Positions 36,990-45,772 of a stretch of DNA of 64,000 bases are shown in pieces; positions within the stretch are counted from its first letter, which is position 1, and every line of letters begins with the position of its first letter. Source of the DNA: Rhodocytophaga aerolata (GTDB lineage: Bacteria; Bacteroidota; Bacteroidia; Cytophagales; 172606-1). Made by a program: the position numbers and the translations under genes. The stretch covers positions 1-64,000 of the forward strand of contig NZ_JAUKPO010000006.1 in the NCBI RefSeq assembly GCF_030503435.1. The letters run 5' to 3'. Below the pieces are notes generated by a model, which ran no database searches, was not told the origin of the DNA, and was given only the letters and a program-made list of their open reading frames with translations.

Positions 36990-37583
36990 TTAACTTGGTT
37001 TGAGCGCCTTTTTTATGAGTTGCTCTATTGACAGCTGATTGCCTTCCTGTTTTAATATAGTATCGATGCTTTTCTCCGCCACATTCTTAGGTATACCTAA
37101 TGTTACCAAAGCTGATAACGCTTCGTTGCGTATTGTATTGTTTGTGGGAGAAGGGAAATTGGGCGCTTCTCCGGCAAACATGCCTTTCTTTATTTTATCT
37201 TTCAGTTCCAGGATTACACGTTGCGCAGTTTTGGTTCCAATGCCTTTTATACTCTGGATGGTGCGTAAATCTTCTGAAACAATGGCTTGCTGAATCTCCG
37301 CATAAGACAAAGAAGAAAGCATCATTAAGGCTGTATTGGGACCGATACCTGATACACTGATTAATTCCAGAAACAGTCTTTTTTCGGCGTTTTCTACAAA
37401 ACCATATAATGTGTGTGCATCTTCCTTTATATGCAAATACGTCTGCAAACGGCATCTCTCCCCTTCTTTGAGGGCACTATAGGTTTGTAAAGAAATTTTT
37501 ATGTGATAGCCAACTCCTGCTACATCAATGATGACAAATGTAGGATCTTTATAAGCTAACTTTCCGTCTATGTAGGCGATCAT
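36990..37583 (-). CDS. ruvA: Holliday junction branch migration protein RuvA
   Basis: Binds four-way junctions as a tetramer and loads the RuvB motor for branch migration. The 197-residue protein starts MIAYIDGKLAYKDPTFVIIDVAGVGY (OB fold). It has the helix-hairpin-helix segments SVSGIGPNTALMMLS and IKGIGTKTAQRVILELKDK, and a C-terminal domain that contacts RuvB (EALSALVTLGIPKNVAEKSI). It lies 91 bases upstream of sprA and 30 bases downstream of the malic enzyme gene. Confidence 0.95.
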   Translation of the reverse strand: MIAYIDGKLAYKDPTFVIIDVAGVGYHIKISLQTYSALKEGERCRLQTYLHIKEDAHTLYGFVENAEKRLFLELISVSGIGPNTALMMLSSLSYAEIQQAIVSEDLRTIQSIKGIGTKTAQRVILELKDKIKKGMFAGEAPNFPSPTNNTIRNEALSALVTLGIPKNVAEKSIDTILKQEGNQLSIEQLIKKALKPS

Positions 37584-37613
37584 TTATATAAAATGCAATA
37601 GTATATATTCTAA

Positions 37614-39941
37614 TTAAAAACTAGCGGTAGGTTCCATATGGTTAACCGTACGTACGGATGTATTTTCCTGGGTAATGGTTTTGCTTGTTTGTGCTTCAAC
37701 TACGGCAATAGCTACCATGTTTATAATTTCCCGGATAGAACTACCTAGTTGCAGGACATGCACAGGCTTACGCATTCCCATCAGAATTGGGCCAATGGCT
37801 TCTGCACCTCCAATTTCCTGCACAAGTTTGTAGGCAATATTTCCTGAAGCTAAATCAGGAAATATTAAGGTATTTGCTCCTGTTTCGGCCAGTTCACTAA
37901 AAGGATAGTTCTCTTGCAGCATTTTTGGGTTCAAAGCAATATTTGCCTGCATTTCCCCATCAATTACTAAGTGTGGATATTTGTTTTTGGCTTTCTGGGT
38001 GGCGGCAATCATTTTATCGGGAAGCTCTCCTTTGTTAGATCCAAAGTTTGAATAAGAAAGGATAGCAATCCGGGGCTCTACGTCAAAGAATTGTACTTTG
38101 TCTGCGGTAAGGCCAATAATATCAACCAGTTCATCCGCTGTTGGGTTATCGTTTACAGTAGTATCGGAGAAGAAATAAGGTTGTTTGTTATTGATGATTA
38201 CATACATACCTGCTACCCGGTTTACATTGTCGGCCACTCCTATTACTTGCAAGGCAGGTTTAATGGTTTTGGCGTAATCTTTCGTCAGACCAGAAATTAG
38301 TGCATCCGCTTCACCGGTTTCCACCATCATGGCACCAAAGTAATTCCTGTCTAGCATCATCTTCTTCCCTTCGAAGGCAGTAATTCCTTTACGTTTACGT
38401 TTATCGTAAAGAAGGTTACCGTATCTTTCCAACCTTTCTGTCTCTTCGTAAATATCAATTATTTCACACTCATGCAATTCCAGGTAATTATCCCGTATAA
38501 TTTGTTTAATTATTGCGCGGTTACCTAAAAGAATAGGTATGGCAATATTTTCATCTTGCAATATCTGGGCAGCCTTTAATATTTTATAATTATCTGCTTC
38601 TGCAAATACAACCCTTTGTGGATTTTGACGGGCCCGGCCGATGATCCGGGTCATCAGTTTCTGATCTATACCTACCCTGCGTTCCAGTTCTAAATGGTAT
38701 TGCTCCCAATCGGGGATAGCCCTACGTGCTACACCCGAATCCATAGCAGCTTTGGCTACTGCAGGTGAAATAGTGGTGATTAATCGTGGATCTAAAGGTT
38801 TGGGTATCAGGTATTCTCTACCGAATACCAAAGCATTATTTTCATAGGCTTTGTTCACCATTTCGGGTACCGGGTCTTTGGCAAGATTGGCTATGGCATG
38901 TACGGCTGCCAGTTTCATAGCCTCATTAATTTCTGTTGCCCGTACATCCAATGCCCCTCTGAATATATAAGGAAAGCCCAGTACATTGTTTACTTGATTG
39001 GGATGATCTGAACGTCCGGTAGCCATAATTATATCATTCCTGGAGGCCATGGCTACCTCATAGGCTATTTCCGGGTCAGGATTTGCAAGAGCAAATACAA
39101 TGGGGTTAGGTGCCATCTTCTTCAGATGCTCCTGGGTAATTACATTGGCAGCCGATAACCCGACAAATACGTCGGCTCCTGTTAAGGCTTCTTCCAGGTT
39201 GTATACAGGCTTATCAGTAGCAAATTCTCTGCGGATATCATCCAGGTCAGCCCGGTCAGACCGGAGTATCCCATGAATATCGTTCATAATGATATTCTCT
39301 TTTTTTACCCCCAATGCCATATATAATTTTGTACAGGCAATAGCGGCAGCGCCGGCACCATTCATCACCAGGGTGATATCAGCAATATTTTTACCTACCA
39401 GTTCAATAGCATTCAGTAGTGCAGCCGAGGAAATAATAGCTGTTCCGTGTTGGTCATCGTGCATCAGCGGAATATTCATCTGCTTTTTTAACTCCTGCTC
39501 AATCAGAAAGCATTCCGGTGCTTTTATGTCTTCCAGGTTTATACCTCCAAAGGTAGGCTCCAGGGATTTTACTATTTTAATAAATTCATGCGGATCTGTG
39601 CAATTGATTTCTATATCAAATACATCTATACCAGCAAATTTTTTAAACAGTACGCCTTTGCCTTCCATCACTGGTTTAGATGCATCAGGGCCAATATTTC
39701 CTAAGCCTAGCACAGCCGTTCCATTAGAAATTACGCCCACCAGATTTCCTTTCGCCGTGTATTTATATACATCCTCGTAGTTGCTGGCTATGGCCTTACA
39801 TGGCTCAGCTACGCCAGGGGAGTAAGCAAGTGCCAAATCTAATTGCGAACTTAGCATTTTAGTAGGCACTACCTCTATTTTGCCTGGCTTACCCTGGGCA
39901 TGGTATTGTAAAGCGTCTTCTTTTCTGATTTTGATGGCCAT
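37614..39941 (-). CDS. maeB: NADP-dependent malic enzyme with phosphotransacetylase-like domain
   Basis: Oxidatively decarboxylates malate to pyruvate, producing NADPH. The 775-residue protein has a malic N-terminal domain (LDLALAYSPGVAEPCK), a Rossmann domain (LVMNGAGAAAIACTKLY) and, from about residue 420, a phosphate acetyl/butyryl transferase-like domain. That last domain is usually regulatory (acetyl-CoA sensing) rather than catalytic. This is the MaeB architecture. The ATG at 39941 is preferred to one nine codons upstream. An inverted repeat lies just before the start. Confidence 0.92.
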   Translation of the reverse strand: MAIKIRKEDALQYHAQGKPGKIEVVPTKMLSSQLDLALAYSPGVAEPCKAIASNYEDVYKYTAKGNLVGVISNGTAVLGLGNIGPDASKPVMEGKGVLFKKFAGIDVFDIEINCTDPHEFIKIVKSLEPTFGGINLEDIKAPECFLIEQELKKQMNIPLMHDDQHGTAIISSAALLNAIELVGKNIADITLVMNGAGAAAIACTKLYMALGVKKENIIMNDIHGILRSDRADLDDIRREFATDKPVYNLEEALTGADVFVGLSAANVITQEHLKKMAPNPIVFALANPDPEIAYEVAMASRNDIIMATGRSDHPNQVNNVLGFPYIFRGALDVRATEINEAMKLAAVHAIANLAKDPVPEMVNKAYENNALVFGREYLIPKPLDPRLITTISPAVAKAAMDSGVARRAIPDWEQYHLELERRVGIDQKLMTRIIGRARQNPQRVVFAEADNYKILKAAQILQDENIAIPILLGNRAIIKQIIRDNYLELHECEIIDIYEETERLERYGNLLYDKRKRKGITAFEGKKMMLDRNYFGAMMVETGEADALISGLTKDYAKTIKPALQVIGVADNVNRVAGMYVIINNKQPYFFSDTTVNDNPTADELVDIIGLTADKVQFFDVEPRIAILSYSNFGSNKGELPDKMIAATQKAKNKYPHLVIDGEMQANIALNPKMLQENYPFSELAETGANTLIFPDLASGNIAYKLVQEIGGAEAIGPILMGMRKPVHVLQLGSSIREIINMVAIAVVEAQTSKTITQENTSVRTVNHMEPTASF

Positions 39942-39953
39942 AAAAAATTGAAA

Positions 39954-39991
39954 AAGGTATGAGGTCAATGAACTCTAACGGTGCATACCTT
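39954..39991 (-). promoter_or_regulatory. Inverted repeat in the malic enzyme leader
   Basis: AAGGTATG (39954-39961) and CATACCTT (39984-39991) form an 8-bp inverted repeat with a 22-base spacer, 13-50 bases ahead of the maeB start. It could be an operator or a leader hairpin; neither can be decided from sequence. Confidence 0.3.
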
Positions 39992-40030
39992 ATAAAAATA
40001 TATCTTTACTATTTCGTCAACTGACTATAG

Positions 40031-41164
40031 CTAATTTTGTACATCTTTTGCTACTGCTGCCTGGGCACCCGCCGGACGGAATGTCCAGAGGATAGCTTCC
40101 AGCTGCCGCATAAATTCTCTCTTTTTCTCAACACCGGGGCCTAAAATAAATCCTTCAATATAATAAAGCCGATTGGAGGTATCATCTACAAAAATATAAC
40201 TTAAGAACGGACCGCCTCTGGAATTATTTTGCAATTTCCATAACCCTCTCGTTTCTATACCAAATTTATCATTGAAGACCAGTTGCTTAAACGTGGGTTC
40301 TACATAATCCTGAGTAGCCATGTATGAATCTTTAATTTTCTGATTATACATCTTCTTATACCCAATGGTATCTCGCCAGGCTATTATTTTTTCATGATTA
40401 AAGGCATCTGTAGACTGGTATGGCTTGTAAGCTACAAATACATGCATATTCACTTGTTTACCAGGAAAGGTAGCCCACACGAAGTTCGTATCGCTCTTGG
40501 CTAAGGCAAAACCTTCAGGCAAACGCATAGTAAAGCCATGCTCTTGCTTGATCTTACTAACTAAATCTGTGTTTTCTGTTTTAAATATATTTTTATTGAT
40601 TCTGGCTAACTCTATTTGATTAAAATGCTGCCTGATCTTTTCTTTGTTTTTGCTTAGGTTGCTAATAATCTGCTGATCTGTTTTGCCAAAGATATGCAGT
40701 ATTTCCTGGCCTCGGGCAAATTCATTCTGCTTAGCAAACATAAAGAACGATGAATCACGATTGATAGCCTCTATGGTTTGTTCAGAAAAGAAAGACTGCT
40801 GCCGTTGCCCTGAAGGACTTTCATCTTCAAGAGAGGTTACAAACAGAAGGTTTTTATGCGTTTTGATAAAGTTATTTAAATTGTCCGGATGAAAATAAAT
40901 CAGTTTGAAATAGGGTTCTGATGTTAATAATCCGGGTACTTCTGAGCTAAAGATGGAGCGAAGGGTATCTCCCATTTTACTTTTCCACCTGGCTGAATCC
41001 ATAACCACTACAATCTCGCCAATGTTACCTTTGCTAGGTACACTAGCCATATCTTTTTTGTCTTTTTCAGTGCAGGCAATAGGAAACAGAAATAACAGAG
41101 GCAGGATGGTATAAAAGAATTTTGAAATTATATTAGGTGCTTTATTCATTTTTTTGAACATCAT
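40031..41164 (-). CDS. DUF4837 family lipoprotein
   Basis: A 377-residue predicted lipoprotein with lipobox FPIAC followed by TEKDKKD. The start of the mature protein (SKGNIGEIVVVMDSARWKS) and the late segment TRGLWKLQNNSRGGPFLSYIFVD are typical of DUF4837, a Bacteroidota-only family of unknown function. It is flanked by the LysM lytic transglycosylase and malic enzyme, so an envelope role is plausible. An in-frame ATG at 41149 is an alternative start that still keeps the signal peptide. Confidence 0.85.
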   Translation of the reverse strand: MMFKKMNKAPNIISKFFYTILPLLFLFPIACTEKDKKDMASVPSKGNIGEIVVVMDSARWKSKMGDTLRSIFSSEVPGLLTSEPYFKLIYFHPDNLNNFIKTHKNLLFVTSLEDESPSGQRQQSFFSEQTIEAINRDSSFFMFAKQNEFARGQEILHIFGKTDQQIISNLSKNKEKIRQHFNQIELARINKNIFKTENTDLVSKIKQEHGFTMRLPEGFALAKSDTNFVWATFPGKQVNMHVFVAYKPYQSTDAFNHEKIIAWRDTIGYKKMYNQKIKDSYMATQDYVEPTFKQLVFNDKFGIETRGLWKLQNNSRGGPFLSYIFVDDTSNRLYYIEGFILGPGVEKKREFMRQLEAILWTFRPAGAQAAVAKDVQN

Positions 41165-41315
41165 AAAATTATAGAAGAGTTTTATTTGAATCAGACTATC
41201 TATAATTAACGGATTTCTTGAAGAAATATATCCTTAAAATTAAGATTTTTATTTTAAGAGTGATAGCATTTTATTACTTCCAGCTAGCATCTTACCTCCT
41301 CCTATACAGTTATTT

Positions 41316-41362
41316 AAATTAAAAACGAATCCAGCTAAGTTGTCTGGATTCGTTTTTAATTT
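41316..41362 (-). terminator. Terminator of the lytic transglycosylase gene
   Basis: A 19-bp perfect stem, AAATTAAAAACGAATCCAG with CTGGATTCGTTTTTAATTT, around a 9-base loop. It begins 17 bases after the minus-strand stop and ends in A/T runs on both sides. Confidence 0.88.
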
Positions 41363-41378
41363 TGCAGGTTTAATATAA

Positions 41379-42911
41379 CTAACCTATAATGAGCTTCTGG
41401 CCAGGCTTAAGAGAGTTGCTTTTAAGTTTATTCAGTTTCTTAAGTTTCTCAACTGAAATGCCCCCATGATTTTGTGAAATTTTCCATAAGGTATCGCCAG
41501 GCTGTACATAATATACTTTTTCTTTTACTATTGGGATTACCTTTGAACTAGAAGCGGTTTTCTGTTCAACGGATGTGCTGCCAGTTTTAGATGTAGTTTG
41601 CGCAGAGGCTAGGCTGCTGGGACTAACAGGTTTGCCCTTTACCCAAATGGCTAATTTTTGTCCTGACTGGATTGTATTACCTCGTAGATGATTCCATTTC
41701 CGGATATCTGCGGCAGATACATGATACTTTTGAGCGATTCTTCCTAGTACTTCACCTCGTTTTACATGGTGTACAATTTTTCTTTTACCAGAACTATTGT
41801 AGGAAGGTTCATCATTCACCACTAGCAGTTCCAAAGATTTGGTATATACAGCTGAGTCAAGAATGCTTAACCTGTTTTCTACATAAAATTCTTTTCTTTC
41901 CGTAGGTATGCGTAAAGCGTAATTTCTTAGATGGCTGGGAATAATATTTTTCTTTACTTGTGGGTTAAGGGATTTCAAGTCTTCAAAAGAAACATCCATA
42001 TGTTTTGCCAGCAACTCCATGTCAATGTGTTTTTCGGGGTTCAGCCAAATTGTATCATGGGCAATATATCTTTCTAAAGAATCAGCTCTGAATCCGTAAT
42101 AATTTTCTGCGTGGCGCATAATGTAGTTTACAGCCACAAACATAGGCACATAAGATCTGGTCTCTCTGGGTAAATAATTATATATCTCCCAAAACCCCGT
42201 TTTATTTCCTGAACGCCGGATAGCTCTTCTGACATTTCCCGGACCACAATTATAGGCTGCCAGTGCAAGTTCCCAGTCGCCAAACATATTATGCAAATCT
42301 TTTAAATAAGAGCAGGCAGCTTCAGTAGATTTATACGGGTCCATCCGTTCATCTATAAATGAATCTTGATAAAGTTTGTATTGCCTGCCTGTTGCGGACA
42401 TAAACTGCCATAAACCTACCGCCCGTGCAGGTGATACAGCTCTGGGATTTAATGCGGATTCTACAATGGATAGATATTTTAGTTCATCGGGTAATTCATG
42501 CTTTTTTAAGTACTGCTCATACATTGGGAAATACAAGTGCTGACGCCGAAGCATGTTGGTTACAAAACTTCTTTTCCGTACTGTAAAGTAGTTGATAAAC
42601 CCTTTAATAGTTTTATTATAAGTCATCGGAATAGTAGTAGCCATATCCATACACTGGATCTGGTCTAACATTAATTCCTCTGGTAGCTCAGTAATGATTT
42701 CCTCAAAATCCATAACAAGCAATGTTGAATCGAGGGGAGCTTGCCCGGTAGTATCACTGTCAGCTATTACATCAGATTCCGTTTCTACTTCTTCCTCTTC
42801 TTCAAAAGGTTCGGGGTATTGCGTCTGGCTATGAGCAGTTACTTGAACTAGTAACATGAAAATTATGGCAATTGCTGTTTTGAATACGTTACGTTTCAAT
42901 AGTAAAATCAT
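41379..42911 (-). CDS. Membrane-bound lytic murein transglycosylase with two LysM domains (MltD-like)
   Basis: Cleaves peptidoglycan glycan strands to 1,6-anhydro products. The 510-residue protein has a signal peptide, an acidic linker and an SLT domain with catalytic Glu151 in [15 protein letters not shown], followed by [15 protein letters not shown] and [13 protein letters not shown]. Two C-terminal LysM modules (about 378-424 and 464-508, each opening [14 protein letters not shown] / [14 protein letters not shown]) bind the wall. This is the MltD layout. It is separated from gatA by 130 bases. Confidence 0.92.
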   Translation of the reverse strand: MILLLKRNVFKTAIAIIFMLLVQVTAHSQTQYPEPFEEEEEVETESDVIADSDTTGQAPLDSTLLVMDFEEIITELPEELMLDQIQCMDMATTIPMTYNKTIKGFINYFTVRKRSFVTNMLRRQHLYFPMYEQYLKKHELPDELKYLSIVESALNPRAVSPARAVGLWQFMSATGRQYKLYQDSFIDERMDPYKSTEAACSYLKDLHNMFGDWELALAAYNCGPGNVRRAIRRSGNKTGFWEIYNYLPRETRSYVPMFVAVNYIMRHAENYYGFRADSLERYIAHDTIWLNPEKHIDMELLAKHMDVSFEDLKSLNPQVKKNIIPSHLRNYALRIPTERKEFYVENRLSILDSAVYTKSLELLVVNDEPSYNSSGKRKIVHHVKRGEVLGRIAQKYHVSAADIRKWNHLRGNTIQSGQKLAIWVKGKPVSPSSLASAQTTSKTGSTSVEQKTASSSKVIPIVKEKVYYVQPGDTLWKISQNHGGISVEKLKKLNKLKSNSLKPGQKLIIG

Positions 42912-43041
42912 ATCCAGATCTTATTTAAAATTGTCAAATTATTATACTTACAAGATTTAAAAATACAAAAATTACCCTAACCTGTAAGAATCATGTACTG
43001 TATTTATCTCCTTTATTGCGTGAGCGTAACCTGATAGTGCG

Positions 43042-44463
43042 TCAGTTTTCCATAAGATATTTAGAAAAAGCTAATAATCTTTCTTCACCAAAATAATTAG
43101 TCATTACCTGTAATCCGATAGGTAACCCATTTTCGTCATAACCATTAGGTATAGATATTGCCGGAATACCCACTACATTAGCTTGTACAGTAAATAAGTC
43201 TGCCAGGTACATTTCTAAAGGGTTAGCCGTATGTTCGCCTATTCGGAAAGCAGTGCTGGGGGTAGTAGGTAATATAACAAAATCATACATTGCTAATAAC
43301 TCGTCTGTTTTTTCCTTAATAATCCGCCGTACTTTTTGTGCTTTGGTGTAATAAGCATCATAATAACTGGCACTTAGTACAAAGGTGCCTAACATAATTC
43401 TTCTTTTTACTTCCTCTCCAAAGCCTTGAGTACGGGTATACTTATACATATGCTCTAATGTATTGCTTTGTGGACTTCTAAAGCCATATTTTACGCCATC
43501 GTAGCGGGAAAGATTAGAGCTTGATTCGGCAGTAATAAGGATGTAATAGGTAGGTAACAGATAGTCGAGCAAAGGTAGATCAACTGCTTCCACCTGATGG
43601 CCTTCGCTTTTGAGAAAGTCGATTTTTTTCAGGATACCATTCCGGATAGATTCTTGTATTCCCTCACTATCTATAGTTTCCCGGATATAGGCAACTTTTA
43701 GCTTATTGGAAATAGATAATTTCTGAGAATACGGAGGTACCTCTGTGTGTGACACGGTACTATCAAAGTCGTCTTTACCAGACATAATTTCTAACAAGAG
43801 AGCCGTATCCTCTATACTTGTGGCAAGTATACCAATGGTATCAAAAGAAGAAGCGTACGCAATTAGCCCATACCGGGAAATACGGGAGTAAGTTGGTTTT
43901 AATCCAATAATGCCACAAAACGCAGCAGGTTGCCGGACTGAACCGCCAGTATCAGAACCTATAGAGGCTAGACACATGCCTGCCTGCACCGCTACAGCTG
44001 AACCACCGGATGACCCGCCAGGAACCCGGGTAGTATCGGCATCATTTAAAACAGGACCAAATGCAGAGTTCTCATTGGAGGAACCCATCGCAAATTCATC
44101 ACAATTTTGCCTTCCTATAATAATAGCGTCTTCATCAATAAGACGTTGAACGGCAGTAGCTGTAAATTGCGATACAAAGCCATCCAGTATTTTGCTTCCG
44201 GCTTGCAAGCGATGATCCTGATAGCAGAGGACATCTTTAAGCCCTATTACCATACCGGCTAATCTGCCTTGTTTGCCTTGGGCTATCTTATGGTCAATTT
44301 CTTGTGCACGGTCTAGTGCCTCTTTATCATATACTTCTAAAAAGGCATTTAAATGTGCTTTGTTTTTAATAGTAAAAAGGTAATGTTCCACAAGTTTTTT
44401 GCATGAAACATTACCTTCACGGAGATCGTCAGTGATTTGTTTGAGAGAATAATATGTTTTCAA
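43042..44463 (-). CDS. gatA: Asp-tRNA(Asn)/Glu-tRNA(Gln) amidotransferase subunit A
   Basis: Glutaminase subunit of GatCAB, which converts mischarged Glu-tRNA(Gln) and/or Asp-tRNA(Asn) to the amide forms. The amidase Ser-cisSer-Lys triad is intact: Lys76 (VIGLKDVL), Ser151 (GGSSGGSAVA) and Ser175 (GSDTGGSVRQPAAFCG). Its 473 residues are standard. tatA lies 3 bases upstream, an operon arrangement; gatB and gatC are not in the window. Confidence 0.94.
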   Translation of the reverse strand: MKTYYSLKQITDDLREGNVSCKKLVEHYLFTIKNKAHLNAFLEVYDKEALDRAQEIDHKIAQGKQGRLAGMVIGLKDVLCYQDHRLQAGSKILDGFVSQFTATAVQRLIDEDAIIIGRQNCDEFAMGSSNENSAFGPVLNDADTTRVPGGSSGGSAVAVQAGMCLASIGSDTGGSVRQPAAFCGIIGLKPTYSRISRYGLIAYASSFDTIGILATSIEDTALLLEIMSGKDDFDSTVSHTEVPPYSQKLSISNKLKVAYIRETIDSEGIQESIRNGILKKIDFLKSEGHQVEAVDLPLLDYLLPTYYILITAESSSNLSRYDGVKYGFRSPQSNTLEHMYKYTRTQGFGEEVKRRIMLGTFVLSASYYDAYYTKAQKVRRIIKEKTDELLAMYDFVILPTTPSTAFRIGEHTANPLEMYLADLFTVQANVVGIPAISIPNGYDENGLPIGLQVMTNYFGEERLLAFSKYLMEN

Positions 44464-44466
44464 AAC

Positions 44467-44682
44467 CTATTTTGTAATGGGTTTATCGTCTTTTACGCTT
44501 TCTTCTATTTCATCTTTGATTTCCTTGGTAGCATCTTTGAATTCTCTGATACCTCTTCCCAGACCACGTGCTAATTCAGGAATTTTTTTTGCGCCAAAGA
44601 AAATCAATACAAACAGGACAATTAAAAAGATTTCAGGACCACCCAGGTTTCCTAAAAAGGCAAAAATGGTTGTAAGAGCCAT
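44467..44682 (-). CDS. tatA: Twin-arginine translocase subunit TatA/TatE
   Basis: A 71-residue pore-forming component of the Tat export system for folded proteins. One membrane helix (GPEIFLIVLFVLIFFGAKK) is followed by the amphipathic helix IPELARGLGRGIREFKDA and a charged tail. The FGAKKIPELAR motif is diagnostic. It is immediately upstream of gatA; a tatC gene is not in this window. Confidence 0.93.
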   Translation of the reverse strand: MALTTIFAFLGNLGGPEIFLIVLFVLIFFGAKKIPELARGLGRGIREFKDATKEIKDEIEESVKDDKPITK

Positions 44683-44712
44683 AAAAATTAAAATTTAAAA
44701 TAATTGTGTTAA

Positions 44713-44720
44713 CAAAGATA
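44713..44720 (-). promoter_or_regulatory. -7 promoter element of the tatA-gatA unit
   Basis: On the minus strand this reads TATCTTTG, matching TAnnTTTG, 31 bases before the tatA start. A clear -33 element was not found. Confidence 0.45.
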
Positions 44721-44913
44721 CATATAAATTCATGGAAAGTGAAAGCAGAACTTGTTTAAATGCACAAACCCTATTTTAGTAAAAGGGCTTAATTATATAA
44801 GCAGCCGATTGTTCTTTCTATCACTTTTAAAATGTTCTGGTGTCCAAAGCCTTATGTTATTAAAACTTTTAAGGGCAACAGAGAAAACGTACGAATAATT
44901 CAACTACCTGGAT

Positions 44914-45351
44914 TTATTGCTGTTCATTAATTGGGCTCATTTGTTGATGTTCCCATATTCTGAAATTTTCTATGTCTGATTTTATTGAATTAGTTACCCA
45001 TATGATTAATGCTATATCGTCTGTAAGACCTAAAATGGGTAGAATATCAGGAATAAAGTCTAGGGGAGAAACAAAGTACAATAATGTTGCAATTACTAAT
45101 GTTACCGAACGCCAAGGAACTTCCCGGTAATCGCCTTGTTTGTAAGCCCTGACCATTCTGCGTAAAGTACCCAAATTATCCAGGAAGGATGCATTGTTTT
45201 CGCTTTGGTGCAGATTTTGTGTTTTACTTGATACTTTGTTTAACAGGTCACTTATTTTGGAATTACTTTTTGCATAAACAACAGCTTGTTCAAGAGCTTT
45301 CTTGAAAAAAATGGACTTTATTACACGTGCAGCTAATCTGGAAGCAGACAT
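44914..45351 (-). CDS. YkvA family protein (DUF1232), membrane-associated
   Basis: A 145-residue protein carrying the DUF1232 core LLYFVSPLDFIPDILPILGLTDDIALI, a hydrophobic hairpin seen in YkvA-like proteins across bacteria. The N-terminal ~70 residues are basic and helical (SRLAARVIKSIFFKKALEQ). Function of the family is unknown. It is a single gene, divergent from the orphan gene at 45773 across a 420-base AT-rich gap. Confidence 0.87.
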   Translation of the reverse strand: MSASRLAARVIKSIFFKKALEQAVVYAKSNSKISDLLNKVSSKTQNLHQSENNASFLDNLGTLRRMVRAYKQGDYREVPWRSVTLVIATLLYFVSPLDFIPDILPILGLTDDIALIIWVTNSIKSDIENFRIWEHQQMSPINEQQ

Positions 45352-45493
45352 AAAATTTACTTAAAAGGTTAAACTAATATGTTAAGATACGAATAAAACG
45401 GTGATAGCAGCTATATTATTGATGAATGAGTAACAAGGTAGAAATTAAATTTTTATACACTTTGCGTAAAAAGTTTACATAAGATAGATTACC

Positions 45494-45587
45494 TTTTTCT
45501 ATTATAATCTATAAATGTAGAGTTAATCAATAGTTAATCTCATAAATTGTCAATTTTAACGATTGAAACAAGTAGATTATAGAAAAA
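45494..45587. repeat. Inverted arms and 11-bp-spaced direct repeats in the divergent promoter region
   Basis: TTTTTCTATTATAATCTA (45494-45511) is complementary to TAGATTATAGAAAAA (45573-45587) except for a 3-base bulge. Between the arms, AGTTAATC occurs at 45521 and 45532, exactly 11 bases apart. Such spacing puts two sites on one face of the helix and suggests a binding site for a dimeric regulator. Elsewhere the 45352-45772 gap shows only the promoter element listed separately. Confidence 0.4.
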
Positions 45588-45622
45588 AATAAGTATAAGT
45601 TTCTATGAATAAAATTTAGTAG

Positions 45623-45630
45623 TAGTTTTG
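45623..45630 (+). promoter_or_regulatory. -7 promoter element of the orphan gene
   Basis: TAGTTTTG fits TAnnTTTG but lies 143 bases before the start codon, implying a long leader if used. No -33 TTG is seen. Confidence 0.3.
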
Positions 45631-45772
45631 TTTATTGCATTCAACCAGCCCATTCAACACTTTATAACATTAGACCAATGAATAGTATTATTCAACCATT
45701 TGTCTAATATGCTGCATAATTCCGTCACTTTTAATATTGTAATAATTAAACACGTAATTCTACAAACTGATT

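Noticed and set aside
39289-39780. 163-codon plus-strand open frame
   Set aside because: It is antisense to the malic enzyme and has a low-complexity Ser/Pro-rich translation typical of shadow frames.
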